A stretch of 64,000 bases of DNA, from contig CM056566.1 in assembly GCA_029721515.1 (NCBI GenBank), positions 21,648,769-21,712,768 of the forward strand, written 5' to 3'. A program made the translations under genes and the position numbers. Origin of the DNA: Synanceia verrucosa (lineage: Eukaryota > Chordata > Actinopteri > Perciformes > Synanceiidae). Of the stretch, positions 10,901 to 25,900 are shown piece by piece. Position 1 is the first letter of the stretch. Every line of letters starts with the position of its first letter. A model generated the notes under the pieces. It made no database searches. It had not been told where the DNA came from and saw nothing but the letters and a program-made list of their open reading frames with translations.

Positions 10901-13900
10901 ACATTCTGTTTGTTTTGCTCTCTAATCTCGATCGTCTCCACTTCCTGTTTTGAACCGTCTCTTTATGCTCCGACTACATCTCCCAGAAGCCCCACAATTA
11001 CTCACAGGCTGTTTGAGAGCGCCCTCTTGTGCCTGCTGTCAAAAAAACACTTTGACATATAAATACGTTTAAGAGTTCGTAGGCATTCTTTGCTCATGAG
11101 TTGACCACCGTTTATTTCCGTGCTGCATAATTACTTTTCCCAATAATACCAGGAATGTTTTGTTATAGATTTGCTGTAGTTCCTCTACAGAGGCCTCTGA
11201 TAGGAGCATCCACAGCTCTGTTGTGTTCTGTAAATCCCACACAACAAACACAAGAGTCACAACATCCCTCTCCTCAGTGGCTGACATGTTTCTTTAGTGG
11301 CTTTAGTGAGCAGTCTGTCAAATGCTCACTGTGCTTTTGCCTGTTGCTTCCTGTTGTTAAATTTGGACGCCTGCAGAACTCAGGATATAGCTCGGTTATT
11401 TCTGTCATTTGTATTTGAAATGCATCCACACACTGGTCCTGATGACTAACCCTAATCATCCTTTTGGTGTAAACCTAATCCTAAACCAAATAATAGTTAA
11501 GTGAAGGATATCTAATCCCAGAAGGATACTAAGCAGCACCTCCTCTGCTGCACCCTGTAAACAGGATGAGATCGGATGGAGAAAGGAGGCCTACCACCTG
11601 CTGGTGTTTGCCACAGACGACGTGCCTCACCTGGCTCTGGACGGCAGGCTGGGAGGCCTCGTCCAGCCCCACGATGGACGCTGTCACCTCAACGACAACA
11701 ATGAGTACAGCGCCTCCACAAAGATGGTAAGAAAAGATGATCTGTATGTTCTTATATCAGAGGAACCACGCCGCCTCCGTTATCTTAATAAATGAAAATT
11801 CCCCTTTTATGAAATAAAAACTTACATTGAATTTGCATAATTTCAACTTTAAATGACCTAAGAAAGTCCAAAGAAATCTCTGGTACCTTTCAGTACAAAA
11901 TCCAGCTGTGAATGGACGTTGGAATTTCCACTGTTTACCCAACGAATGACTGTCTGATACGTTGAGCCTTCCTTCTTTGTGATCGTCTGTTAACCTTTCA
12001 TGGATTTCTGGCTCCCACCCGAGACTATTTCACTGCATCTGAGAACATTTATGTCCAATGTACTCACAGAATCTGACTTTCAAGGAAATACTTCAGCTGA
12101 AGGGTGTTTTTAAACCTGTATTTAACCCAGCAACTTGAGTAAGAACACATGATTATTAATAACATGTGGGGGGGGCAATACATTAATCCACACCTGGAGG
12201 CTGCCAGTAAACATAACAGCTCAAGAGCATGGAGCATACAACAGCAGTTTTATTAAAAAAAATGTGTATATACATTTTTTAAATAAAATGGAGCACTGAA
12301 AATCAATGTAAAATATGTTAAAAACAAAAAAACAACAGTTTTTTTTTTTTTTAAAACTGTAGTTACGACAGGACACGAATCATCAAATCAAAAAGACTTT
12401 ATTGTCATTATGTGACAGTGCAAACAATGAAACTGGGAGCGCTGCTGCACATTTATGCTCAGCCAAATGTGAAAAAATAATCAAGCTCAAAAACAAATAA
12501 AATAGAAAAGATACAAATATCAAATAAAGTTTTGTAAGAAAATAAGCTAATATTTCCAGTGGTAAGACACAGTTATTGCTAGAAAAAGGTTATTGCACAT
12601 TACAAAATTAAATTTTTGTACTTTTGTTTGTTTCAAGTTAATATGTATTTATAATGTACAATATATACTATATATACAAGAAGCTAGGAAGCTAGGACTA
12701 GCTAACAGGCTAATGTTCCAGAACTTTCCATCACATGAACCACTAACAGACCCACCTTACCTATGAAAGAACTGGTGACAAACTGTCCACTCTTCACTTC
12801 TTTCTCCTGTCTGAACTTTTTTACTTTTCTTTTTTTACTCCCTGACTTTTTAGACATCCTGTCGTCTCCTCCTCCACTAGCTAAGTAGCTATCTGTTAGC
12901 TCTCTGCAGGCTGTCTGACGGAGCAGCTGGACTGAACCATTTTACTAAATAGAGAGGGGGAGTTGAGAAATGTTTCCACAACAAATAAACTTAGAGTTAC
13001 TAGTTCTTTTGGAAACCATGTTTGTTTTAGTCAGAAAAAATATTTGTGATTAAAATAGTGACTGTTGGTCTGGAGACACTTACAGATGTAGGATTTTACT
13101 GCCTTCATGGGAGCGCACACCCCTCCCTGTAGGATCTCACCTCCTGGTGGTGAGGTAGTGATGCTGAGATTCAGTGGTGCCTGAGTCATAAACAGGATAT
13201 AATAATCAGGAGTCATTGGAAGAAAGTTTCACTCACATGATAGGTTTATACAGCTTCTGAAGATGCCAGAGGACTAATTTTATAAAAGTGGACCCATATC
13301 ATGTGGACAGCACTGTGCTCCTATTTAGGGGATTTTTTTTTCATTTGTTTTTCTGGCTTGTTTTCCATTAAAAGCAGAATTCCAAAGATTGAAGCAGAGG
13401 AATTGTTTTTGATGTCAGTCTTTATTAGGCCTGTGGTTTTCCTTTCTGTTTGTGAGACACATTGTTCCACGTTTCTGGTTTTCTAGATTGATATAATTTA
13501 TTAAGAGTTTTTTTTTATGTGAAGTAAAAATGTCTGCAGGGTCTGAATTTCATCATGTTAAAATAACCTCTGTGATGCTGAAATGTGATAGTCAAAAAAA
13601 GAAATTTACCGTGGTGACAAAGAGCCAGCAGAAATATCCATAATATGTGTCTTCTTTTCACAGGACTACCCCTCTCTGGCTCTTCTGGGAGAGAAACTGG
13701 CAGAAAATAACATCTTCCTTATCTTTGCGGTGACAAAACGGCTATACGTTATTTATAAGGTATTTCCTTTTTAACATTTTACCTTAACCCTCTGAGGCCA
13801 AAGCAGTCTCAGGGTGTTTCTTTCCTGTCATGTTTTGCTCACTTTGGCTCTTTTGCCTCTATAGAAACAGCTCAATGATGGATGAACTCAAAAATATCTT

Positions 13901-16900
13901 GTTCAGTACAACACAGTTAACAATAATGCCATGAATTATCAAACGACTTAAATGCAAGTTTAAGTTTTTTTGAACATCTTCTGTAAAAATTTGGAAAAAA
14001 AATGTCCCTAAATGTTACCAACATTGGCGCTCCACATATTAAACTACTGACTTATTTCTAGACCTTTTCCTTGCAGAGACTCTCATCATCTCCTCCCTGC
14101 TGTGTAAACAGCCTGCAGCTCAAGGTTTTGTTATGTGGGCGTTCAGCCGGGTCAATCATTGTGTTGAGTGGAGAACAGTGTTTTAACAGAGCAGTTTGTG
14201 CCAACAGACACATTTTAAACAAGACGTAGACTATTTTCACTCATTGAGTTCCAGTCGTTTTATAAAACACAAAGTGTCTTGTTCCAGTGTTTTTGTCCAT
14301 TTTGAGTCATATTTCTAGACCCACAGAATATTTAGTACTATGTCTCTGAAAACAGTGAATATCTCAAATGAAAGAAGAGACTCTCTATTTCATCATGAAA
14401 AAAATGTTTGTTTTTTATCTTGTTCCATTCTTGTTTTATCAGAGGTAGAGTAGAGGACACTTTCACCAAAATCACCACTTTTTCTCCACATTCTGTTTGT
14501 TTTGCTCTCTAATCTCGATCGTCTCCACTTCCTGTTTTGATCTCTGTGCTGTATACCGTCTCTTTATGCTCTGACTACATCTCCCAGAAGCCCCAGCGTT
14601 ACTCACAGGCAACCTGCTGCTGAAAAACCACTTTGATGTGTTATTATGTCGATGGTACTCACAGAGTTGAGCTTAGATTTTCTGAAACTTCACTTTCTTT
14701 ACTTTACTCTCTTCTCACCGTGTCCAATACTTCTTTTATTGCACCAGTTGGTTCCATCTGTATTGACTGACTTGGATTTCCATATATATCTTTCCATAGT
14801 AATATAAATATTACTGATCAGTCCCACACATCTAAGTCACTGTTTGCTTATCTCGTTACCTGCAGTTTTTCTACTTTGTCTACTTGTTTACTTATGTTAG
14901 TTATTTTTTTATGTTATTATATTGATGCTCTGTCAAACTTGCTGTAACACATTTTTGTGGTGGGATCATAATAATCCACTGTAATTCCTGTAATTAAATG
15001 GCGTTAAATTGTTTTTTTATACATAAAAGAAAGCATGCTTTCTTATTACCTCTTACCTATCAATGTCATCGTTAAGAAAGTAATGCCATCTCTTACGTAT
15101 GTCTTTCTTTACACAGAACTTTACTGCACTCATACCTGGAACTACAGTTGAAATCCTGGACCAGGACTCTAAGAATGTTATTCAGCTGATCGTAGCAGCT
15201 TATAATGTGAGTAAAGACAGTGTGTGTGTGTGTGTGAGTGTGTGTGAGTGTGTGTGTGTGTGAAGCAACAACACTGAGGGATTTGAGAAGAAACATAAGA
15301 GGAGGAAATTCTTTAAAGTCTTCCCTCTGCTGTGACACCGTTAATGAGCCTCCAGCTGACATGAGCTGGAGTTCTCATTAAGGTGGAGAGGGCGAGGTGC
15401 TGAAGTGGTTTTAACAGCTGACTGTGCAGCAAATTAGATGGATGTTTGGTGAATAAACTATAATAGAGTATGTAATATTTATAATAATAGTGCAATCATT
15501 AAAGTCACTTCCTGTAGCAGGTAAAAATATCATGCACTTTTGTTTCAGCCAAGTATCTCTGAGTTTTAATCAGATTTAAAAAAAAAAGCGTTTTGTTTTG
15601 GGAAATGTGAGTTTACACTGTTTTTTAATATTTTCTAAGTAGTTCTCAACCTCAGGGTCAGGGGCCGGGGGTTGGGGGTCGGGGCCCTCCCAAAGGGTTT
15701 TAAGATTAAAACTTGAGGTGTCACAAAATGATTAACAGGATAGGAATTTGTTTTAGCTCCCTGTGCCTCTGAAAAGTAGAAGTGGATTTCTTTACCTGTC
15801 ACACAACCCAAAAAGGTTGGGAACCGCTGGACTAACCCAAAGGATTACATGATGAAAATAATGAACAAATGTTTGTTTCACAGAGTAGTCCAGATGTGGT
15901 ATAGAAACGGTGATGTGTCATGTTATTCTCTTCTGTCTGATTTGTTTTTTGTTTTTTTTGAAAGTGAAGAGCTGAACTGAAAAGTCAACCTTTCCCTAAA
16001 TGTTCTCCTGTGTGGGCGTACAGATGGTTTTCCTGTTTCAGTCAGGAGGAACTGCATCTTGTTTTGGCCCGTGGCGGCGAGGCGAGCGTCTTTTCCGCGA
16101 CAGAAACTTGTGTTGAACGCAGACTGGATGCTCAGCGTGTGGGAGTGAGCTTGAATGAAGCGCTTTGACTCACGGCCTTATTAACATTCCAGCTGCCACA
16201 TTATATCCTCCGCTCTGGGGTTGTTGGCTAGATGGGCTTCGCCAAACAATCTGAGGTTACGTTGTGTCACCGGCTCATTTTCCATCAAGTTTGACGGCGG
16301 CGCGATGATGCTGCTCCTCCCAGGATAGTGTTTGAGGGCACGCTCATCCATGTGCACCAAGAACAATCCTGATTTCTAGTAGGAGCGACAACAGATTCAA
16401 CATGTTGCACAGACCTCATGCAGCTGGCGTTGAAAACATCCACACACACACACACACACACACACACCTCCAACCTGCCTCCATTTTTTAAAAAAATGTG
16501 CTTAACCAAGGAAACACGTTCCCCACGCTGTGACAGGCCTGCAGAGATACACTGGTGGTTTTAATATAAACATCAGCGTGGGCGGCATCACATTAATGCA
16601 GCTCTAGTTTCACTGGACACTGGAAAATGTTTACATGCATGATGGGAAATGCTGGATGGAGCCTGGAGTTTGTTTTTTTTTTTAACCCTTTTAACCATCT
16701 TTCCTCGTCAGAACATCCGCTCTAAAGTTGAACTGTCAGTGTGGGATCACCCAGAGGACATCAGCCTTTCCTTCACCGCCACCTGCCAGGATGGGAAGCC
16801 GCTGCCCGGCCTCAGGAAGTGTGCTGACTTAAAGATAGGAGACACTGTGAGTCCCCTTCCCAAACCACCTCACATGATTTATGCATTGTTTACAGCCTGG

Positions 16901-19900
16901 TTATCTTCACTTATACTGTTTTTTTTTTTTTTTGTGAATTTACAAACTTTATCAGTGGCTTTAGGATGGTAAAGGATGGTAAAAAAGGCTTTTTTTTGTA
17001 GTGGGGTTGAGGTGGGGGTTGCAGCAAACATACTTTTTAACATCATAAACAAAGGCTTACCTTAAAAATATCAATGCAAGTCTAAGTCCATACCGTGTTT
17101 TGAATATTTTCACAGCTTTACTTTGCAAAGGACACTCTTGTTTTAGAGTGTGTAAAACAAATAGTGACTAACCTCTGTTCATTTATGTTGTAAGAATTAA
17201 TTCTTTAATGTCTCAATGCTTTCCCTGTATACTTTCCCAGCATTTTGTTCCCCTGAAAAGAAACATGTGGTTCACTGGAGGATCTGAGAGGTTGAGTTCA
17301 TGAGTTTGAGGAAGTGGAACTGTGAATTTTCTCTGTGGTTTTAAATCATCCGATTAATGTCTGCATGCAGAGATGACTCGCAGAGTTTTGGCAGAAAAAT
17401 GTTTAGACCTCCAGACAATACACACAGTGCAAAATTGCATTAAACTTTATACAATAAGAAAGAGAAGAGAATGATAATCCCTCAGGTTAGCACTGTTAGC
17501 TCTGTTAGCATTGTTACATAGCGCCTCGCTGTACTCAAAGATCAGGTAATGAAAGACACAAAGACTGGCTGTGAGGTTTAATCCAGGACACATGTAGGTT
17601 TTTTTGTCCTGTAGGTGGGTGTTTAGCTGCTTGATGAGGCTTATCTGCTACATCACATTTAGAAAGAAGGACCCAGTTGTGATCACACAGCTCTCTTGGC
17701 AGCGACTGGTCATTCCTACGAGGGGAATATTTGCTGTGGATTCAGTCAACAGAGGATACAGCTGTGGGAAAAGCTTCAGGTCTCACCCGCCCTCCTTTGC
17801 AGCCTGGTAAACGTTGAACCTCACTGACGCTGGTGAGAAACCTTCTCATGCTACAATAAACCACCGTCTGTCGCTCAAACTGGGCTTTCTGGATCTGCTC
17901 TGGTACCTGCAGCAACAGGTCCTTTATCACACAGCCCTGTGCTGTTTTCAGTCTGAACCCATGTCCTCATGTCCTCAGAAGTGTCCCAGGCCTTTGCCTG
18001 GTGTGGTTGTGTTATTCAGAGTGTCGATGAGCCAAAGAGGAAGTGAGGTCAGAGTCTAGATTATAGAGGGCAGAGCTGGATTTTAATGGAGGTAGCATGC
18101 GAGCCTAAGCTGCACGGCAAGTCGTCACCAGTTCACAGCCTCACTGCCAGCCTGTTGTCTTTGTTTGGAAAAGCATTTCTTCTCAGGACAATCATACAGC
18201 AGCTCGAGGGTGATTATTTTTATCTGACATCTTATCTCATGGTAAATATACCTCTCTTTATTCCTTACATTGGCTTTAAAAAAAAAACTCTGCCCGATCC
18301 ATGCAGCGTTGTTCTCTTTTTTTCATGACGAGCTAAACATGGTTATATTACAAAAGTGTTAAGGTTAACTGCTCTTATAGTAACACTTGATACAACCAGT
18401 CAATCTTGATTACAATTTCCAATAATTATTGACCTAAATTAATCTGTTAAAGCTATAGTCTGTCATGTTAGTGAGCTAGCAAGATTTGACAGTGTCACCT
18501 CCTCTCAGCCTCCTCTAAGCTCCACCCCCCTTCCATAGCCACGCCCCCTCAAACTTGAACATCTGACAGTAGGATTCAGCAGGGAGAGGAGAGCCGTTAT
18601 GCTACATCACCACAGTTATAAAACGTCCTGTTCAAAGACAATATATCATTTTATCACCTTTATAATGCAGCTACAGAGACGCTAACGTTAGCATCAGGCT
18701 AATACATGCTACAAAAGTAGCTAAGTTAGCAAACATGACATATTTCATGAAAATAATAAGTCCTCCTGAAGCTAAACACATAATTACCTGTCCAACAGAA
18801 AGACATCAGAAACTTCTACATCACTTTTTAGTCCCTTCAGATGTCTTAGTGTCTCTCTCTTGTCCTTTTAGCTTTATCCAGAAGGAATAAAGGAAGTGGT
18901 ATTTTTAGCTGCATTTTCTCTGACATTGTTCCCTACAGAACAGATTCTTGTGATAACTCTGTATTCCTGCAGAGGAGTGTTCTGGATATTTCTAGAAACA
19001 GAGGGGAGGAGGGAGGGACAGAAGGGGGCGTGGTCAGGAGGAGACATTTGATTGGTCAGAGTTTTTACAGTCCTGTAGCCTTTTTTTTTTTTACTAAAAC
19101 TAGACTTAAAACCTTTGAGTTTTCGTCGACTAAACCTGGACTAAAACCATCACAAATAGAAATGACAAAAAACTAAGAATTTTTGTATAAAAAAAACTAA
19201 GACTACATCTAAATTGCCTGCTAAAAACAACACTGGTTTCTTGTGGTTCCAGTCATATTTGAGTTGAGAAATTCAAAATTAGAGATAATATTCAGCAGTG
19301 ATGGATGCAGCAGGGGGAAGAACACATCTTGTTCATGGGAATAATCTGCTTTCTCAGTTGCTGAAGTAAAGCAGAGGTCGGGTGGCGCAGGATGACTGTA
19401 CATCTTAATTGGTTTGAGTTTTGCACAGACCTTTCTCTGGTGCTCACTTTATATTCTATACAGGCTTCAATTAAGATGTGCACTGAGTCCTGGATCTATT
19501 GAAAATGCCAGCAAGGGGCAGCTTCATACATGCTGTCGCACAGCGAGCTCCAGCAGGGTGGAATTCTTCTCCCGAAACCCCCCTGTGTCTTTATTTTCTG
19601 GGGACGGTTTTGGGATGGGAACGGGTGGTGGAGGAGTTGAATAACAGCAGTGAATAGAAGGGGGAGCTCTCGGGGTGATGGGCCTGGCTCATGTCTTTAA
19701 TGAAAGGAGATGGAGGCGCTGGCTGCCAAACTTCCCAGGTGTCAGTCAGTTTTGTCTGCGTGAGCCTGAGGCTGCATCTCAATGACCTCACACAAAAAGA
19801 AGGCGAGAGGAGGCCTGTGAAACTACACGCCATGAAAGAGGAGAGCTGGCAGCAGGAGCAGTGCTAGCTGCTGGCATCCTTTTCACTGTAACGCTGTGGA

Positions 19901-22900
19901 AATGACCACTGAGTGAGCCTCATCCATATGAATGAAGCCAAGTCTGCACTAACATAGCAAGGAGCTTTCATCCAAACAAACCAGAAGCATTTTGATTCGA
20001 TTAGGTTTAGCTTCATCTTGTTTTATAGGTTTGTGAATTTCAAGCAGTGCTAAGAATTCCCTCCATACCATGGTACAACCTAACGCACTGTCTGCCTCTT
20101 ATCCTGCCTACTATACTTCCCTCCTTTAATTACGTTACCCTCCCAGCTGTTTGTTGAGGCATTTTCTCAATGAGTTCAGTCTCAGTGTATGAAGTTTTGT
20201 GCCGCTGTGCTTCCCCACGACTAGCCACGTGATTGGCTGAACGGACCTCCTCGCGACTCACATTTACAGTCAATCTAATTGTGTCCTTCGTTAACTCGTT
20301 AAGCTTCCCGCCCCGGAGCGGAGGGGGAATCCGGACAGGCCGTGACGTAGGCTCTTCCTGTGTCCTGAATCAGCCTGTCTGGACACTGATGGATTCATGA
20401 TGTTCACTCATGCTGTGGTGTCGCTTTGTGTGGTGAAATATCCAGTTGTAATGTGATATCTGGCTGGAGGAAGAGAGGTTGAAGTTCAGAGTTGAGGATG
20501 TTGTTGATGAGATCTGCTGCTGGATTTCCTGCCAGATTTGTGCAAGCTAAGTGTTAAACTTCCAGATTCAACAGTGGAGCATAGAGACCAGTGATCACAT
20601 TAGACTGCACTATATGTGTACTTTTCTTACAGTCTGTTTGTATTGCAACTGTTGCACAGAAATATCTCATTTTAAGCAAGTTAACAGTATTTAATGGGAT
20701 GCTGCATGTTGATTTAGTTTATTTGAGAAGAAACAATGCAAAAATGGTGTAAAAAAAAGAGATATTTATGAATTTATACATACAGAAAAATCCTAAGGTG
20801 TTTAGTTTTCTGATGTGAATATGAATCATATTCCATTTTACTGACTCTTTAACTCATTAAGTATCAGACATTTTATAAAACAGAGTGTGTTCTTCCAGCA
20901 TTTTTGTCCATTTAGAGTCATATTTCTAGACCCACAGAATATTTAGTACTATGACTCTGAAAACAGTGAATAGTTCAAATGAAAGAAGAGACTCTCTATT
21001 TCATCATGAAAAAAATGTTTGTTTTTACCTTGTTCCATTCTTGTTTTATCAGAGGTAGAGTAGAGGACACTTTCACCAAAATCCCCCATCCTTTTCAGTT
21101 CATGTGATGCATTTACAGACTGATGTGAGTGATTGTTTTTTCCTCAGTTAATTACAGTTGTTGATAAAAAATGAAACAGCCCAGATCTAGACAGAAGAAG
21201 CTGTGTTTTTCCACCACATTTTGAACAGCTTGTGTCATATTTGGTCTTGAAATGCCCTTATACTCAGGAGATCCAAACACTTAGATGTTTCCTCCAGGAT
21301 CAGCAGGTACTTTGGTTCATCTCCTGAAGGTCAAGTGCTTCTAGTCACAGCTTCATCGAGCCTCCCAACCATAATAAATAAGAGTATGCAACCTCATCTC
21401 CTGCTTTCTACAGCTTTGTTGAGTGTACGTAAACGCTTAGAATCACTGTTTTCTTTCATATCAAACGAGCTGCAGAGGGATGAGTTGTTTTAACGCTTTT
21501 AAAATCCTCTTTTGTGTGGTGTTTAGGTGAAAAACTGTGTTATTTCATCACCCTGAGCTAGTCTGCTGTGATTGAGTGAACACTAAGGGTGAGAAAACAT
21601 ATTGATATGCCAATATATTGCGATTTTAAATTGATTTTTTTAATTTCTTAATATCAACCCCCCCAAAAATATACAATACAACTTGTATTTTAAGCTGCAT
21701 TTTAAATTTCTCAGTGATCTATGCAGTATAGCAATAATGCATCATATCGTGACTCAAGTATCACCATACGTGTTGTATTGTGAAGTCCATGCCAATACCC
21801 AGCCCTAGCAAATACAGGGAAAATACCAGACGAGCGTGCTCATGCTGGAACAGACCAAACAGCTCGGGTTGGGTTTCTCTTCTGGTCAGGACTTCCTTCC
21901 TCTGAGCGATCAAATGGGTGTACGTCTAATGTCTCACTTTCTGCACAGGAAAAACCACATCAGCTGCAGCCTGTTAACTCCTCGTTGGGTGGAATAAACC
22001 CACTGGTGTAAACATAGAAGGCAGGGTCATGGTTAGTTCACATCCACAGACTAGCAGGCAGCTGCCAGCTGGGTGTGCTCTCATGAGAAGATGTAGGGAG
22101 GCTATAAAACTCTTATTCCACAAACAGGAAGTCAATGCTCTGGCTCTGTTCTTCTTTGTAGGTATCTTTCAACGTGAGCGTGGAGGCGAGGAGCTGCCCT
22201 CCCCACGGCGCTGACCAGAGCTTCACGATCAAGCCGGTGGGCTTCAAAGACCGGTTGGAGGTGTCGGTGGATTATCAGTGTGACTGCGGCTGCAGCCAGA
22301 CGGCTCAGAGCAACAGCAGCATCTGCAGCTCCATAGGTATCATCTTTTATTTTACATTTTTACATTTCTTTTTTGTTTTACAGGCTGTTAAATTTTGAAA
22401 CAATAAGCAATAAGAATTACACCTGCCCATTTTAAATAGTGGTCATTTTTTTATTTTGCACAAAAATTTTGCACTGCATTTTTATTTTATGGGTATTTCT
22501 ACAGGTCACACCCACATAATAAACAGCAAAAAATACATTTCATTCATCTAATAAATATGTTTAACCAACATTTCATTTGCAATTAAAAATATAAAAATAA
22601 ATTTTCTTCCTTTGTTATTCACTACATAATATAAATATTTATTCTATTATTAATATTACTATTAATATTCTATTATGTCTTTGCTGTTTATTGTTTTTTT
22701 TTTAAATTTATTTATTTATTTAATTTTTTTTATTACAGTAATATGTCTATGCTGCTGTGGTGGGCGAATTTTCCCTGATGGGGGATAAATAAAAAACTAT
22801 TCTATTCATTAGGAATAAATACATATAAGGTAAAGATATTATAGAAATACCATTTGTGGCAAAAAACTAATTGTCCTTTTTTTCCTGATTTTTTTTTTTT

Positions 22901-25900
22901 TCCCTTTCTCCATCTCTTTTCTCTTTCCTGAACATGCTGTTTAATGTTAAACTGCAGAGATCAACCTCATATTGCGTCAGGAAACAACAATTTTGAAAAC
23001 CCACGAGCCTTGTTAATCACACAGGACAGAAAACTGCCGCCGTGCAGCTTCCTGTAGGCTGATACCTCATCTCAATGAGTGATGTCTAACCTGCTACTTT
23101 GACTCCAGGAACTCAGTAAAACTCCTGTTTTTTACCCCTTAAATCATCTGCTTTCTCTGGCGTGATTATGGAGAGGCTCTCACTTGTGGTTGTTGTTACT
23201 GAGATAATGATGATGACCGTAAAAGCCTAAATTATATACACATATTCTTCAACGTGAGCTGCATATTGAGATGTTTGAAACACAGGAAGTATTGAGTTGC
23301 ATCAGTTAATTTGTAGGAATACATTACTTTATTTCTGTATACAGTAGATGTAGTGACTGCTTTAAAGGGACACTATGTCATTTTTTAAGTATTTTATTAA
23401 CTCAAATCAATGTCTTCATTCATAAATAGATCCTCATTGGTGTAAAATAACATATGCCAACAATCTGACTTATCCTCCTGGGTGAAGAATCAGTTTTCTT
23501 TACATAGAGCGGATCGTTCATACGGAGGCTTCCATGTCTTTTCGGTCGATCAAAAACTACGGACTGCTGAGAGGGACATAAAGCCCTACCTGCTAGTACC
23601 CATAGGACGTTTCACTTTTCACAGAGAAGCAAAGTGGAGACGACGGTTTTACAGCACTAAACTAAAACCTGCACTGCACTTTTGGTCATAATACAAGACC
23701 ATACTTATGCTGTGCCGAATCCTCATCACCAAAAAAGCGTAAAAGGGCCATAAAATGACCGGAGCTCCGGGCTGGGGATCCGCGGTAAGTGGTTGCCCCC
23801 ATGCCTGCCCACGGCCGGGAAGTCCTCTGGACCGGAGGAGGGCTCTGGAGATCATGAAAAATTTCCCAAAGCCCAAGCTGACTTCCTGCTTTCAACTTTA
23901 TATATTCAGTTTATTGTCATAGAGGAGTAAAGAATCCAGAAATATTTACCTCATTACTTTTTTCTTAAATTACTGATAATAACTGATTAATGATATTGAA
24001 AATACTTGGCACTATATTTAAGAGTTGGGAAATAATTATTTCCATGAAAGTGCAGCAGTAGAAGGTAACTCCTGTCTCTTGCAGGCACCTATAACTGTGG
24101 GACTTGTCGCTGTGAGCCGGGCTACCTGGGCGCTCGCTGTGAGTGTCAGGAGGGCGAGGCCAGCAGCGTCCACCTCAGCGCCTGCCGGGAAGCCGAGGGC
24201 AAGCAGGTCTGCAGCGGGCGAGGGGAGTGCAGCTGCAACCAGTGTCTGTGCTACGAGTCGGAGTTTGGAAAGATTTACGGCAGCTACTGCGAGTGCGACG
24301 ACTTCTCCTGCGCCAGACACAAAGGCATCCTCTGCTCTGGTAGGAATATCATTCCTGTGTTACTGCGCTTGTTGGGAGGTGGAGGTCTGCAAGCTGGTAT
24401 CGAACAAGCTGTAAACTCTTTCTATCTGCTGCATGTTGCGGGTTCTAATTATCACGATGTGGAGTCCTGTTCTCACACCTGCTCTGGGTGTGTCTCTGTG
24501 GTTTGGCCCTCTCATGACTCTACTTTAGCCAAACCCAGAGCTGTCTCCTGCAGCGCTGCTGGCTTCCCTCCTAAAAGAAGCTCACAGGAGCAGCTGTGAT
24601 AGTAGTTGTTCAGATGTTCGGGTCAGGTTTTGTTTTTCGTGTCCACCTCATGGGGCTTGTTTTGGTATGATTCTGGTCTTGGAGTGATTGAGGACCTGAG
24701 GGAGGTGGAGAGACTTTCACTGTGCTTTTGTTTGCTGGAATAGACATTATAGTAAATACAGTAAGAGGCAGGTTTACTGCCAACGTTGGCATTAAAGGTA
24801 CAGTAAGGGTGGGAAAAAATATTGATATGGCAATATATCGCGATACTTTGTCTTGTGATATGATATAAATTTTCATTTTTTTAATATCAGTTTCTTCTCC
24901 AAAAAAAGTCATGTTTTGGGTCAATTGCTCCTCACTTTCTGACAGACCTTTAAAGAGCTTTTTGAGGGTTAAGACTTGATCTTTGATTAGGGTTAGAATT
25001 AGGCTTAGGTTTAGGGTAAGGGTTGGGGTTAGGCATTTATTTTTGATGGTGTGTATGTATGTATAAATATATGTACACATTGTATTTTAAGCTGCATTTT
25101 AAATTTCTCAGTGATCAATGTGGAATATCACAATATGTCACAATATCGCAGTAATGTATCGTATCGTGACTCCAGCATCGTGACACATACCACATCGTCT
25201 TTGCCAGTACCAGCCCTGCTGCACAGCTGAAGCTCTGTCGCGTTTAATTATCTCCATTTTGCCTTGAGGTAGAGGTTTGTGTGCTGGTGCCAACGTTAAC
25301 TCCGTTTCCTCTCTGTGAGCCTCTGATGCCCAGAGAGGTTTGGCTCAGTGTGGCTGCTCAGCTCCACCAAACAGGCCGAGGCTGCTGTGTTCCCACAACA
25401 TCGGGTCCAAGTTCTGCTTGGAGACCTCCTGGCTGGAGGGGAGGCCCACTGGCTCATCCCCAAGCTGTGAAACCACAGAGAGCGCTTTGTGACAGCGAGG
25501 ACGGCTTTGGCTCCAACGCCCAACACAATGGCTGCCTCTATTTATCTATAGCATCGTTCAGTCAGCACGCTGAACGTTTGTTTGTGCCGATCATCCACAA
25601 TCAGTCATTAAATCTTAACAGTCCACTAGCCCAGTGTGGAGCCATAATGAGCTCCTAATGATACCAAACCATACACACTTTCCTCCCAGCCTCTCACTGT
25701 GCAAGGCATGCTGTAACAGTTATTTTGTCCTCTAAAAACCCACAGGAAATACTAATAAGGTCTGATTCGAGCCCCGTAGCAAGCAAAACTACTTGTAAAC
25801 AGGACTGTGCTCCACCTGGATTGGTCACACTCGGCTGAGAGCTGCTCATTTCACGTCTGGGAAAATTAGACTGATAAAATGCCTCAAGGCGCCGTGGGTT

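Larger units (their letters stand above)
16847..22161 (+). other. itgb5 intron 9 (5.3 kb)
   Basis: GT-AG intron holding a family B copy (18447-19082), a truncated family A copy (20849-21085) and a family C copy (21583-21808). Other parts look like unique intronic sequence; no reading frame has coding character. Confidence 0.65.

Noticed and set aside
24025..24414. 129-codon Ala-rich frame and its antisense partner
   Set aside because: Out-of-frame shadows of itgb5 exon 11, whose true frame has the EGF cysteines.
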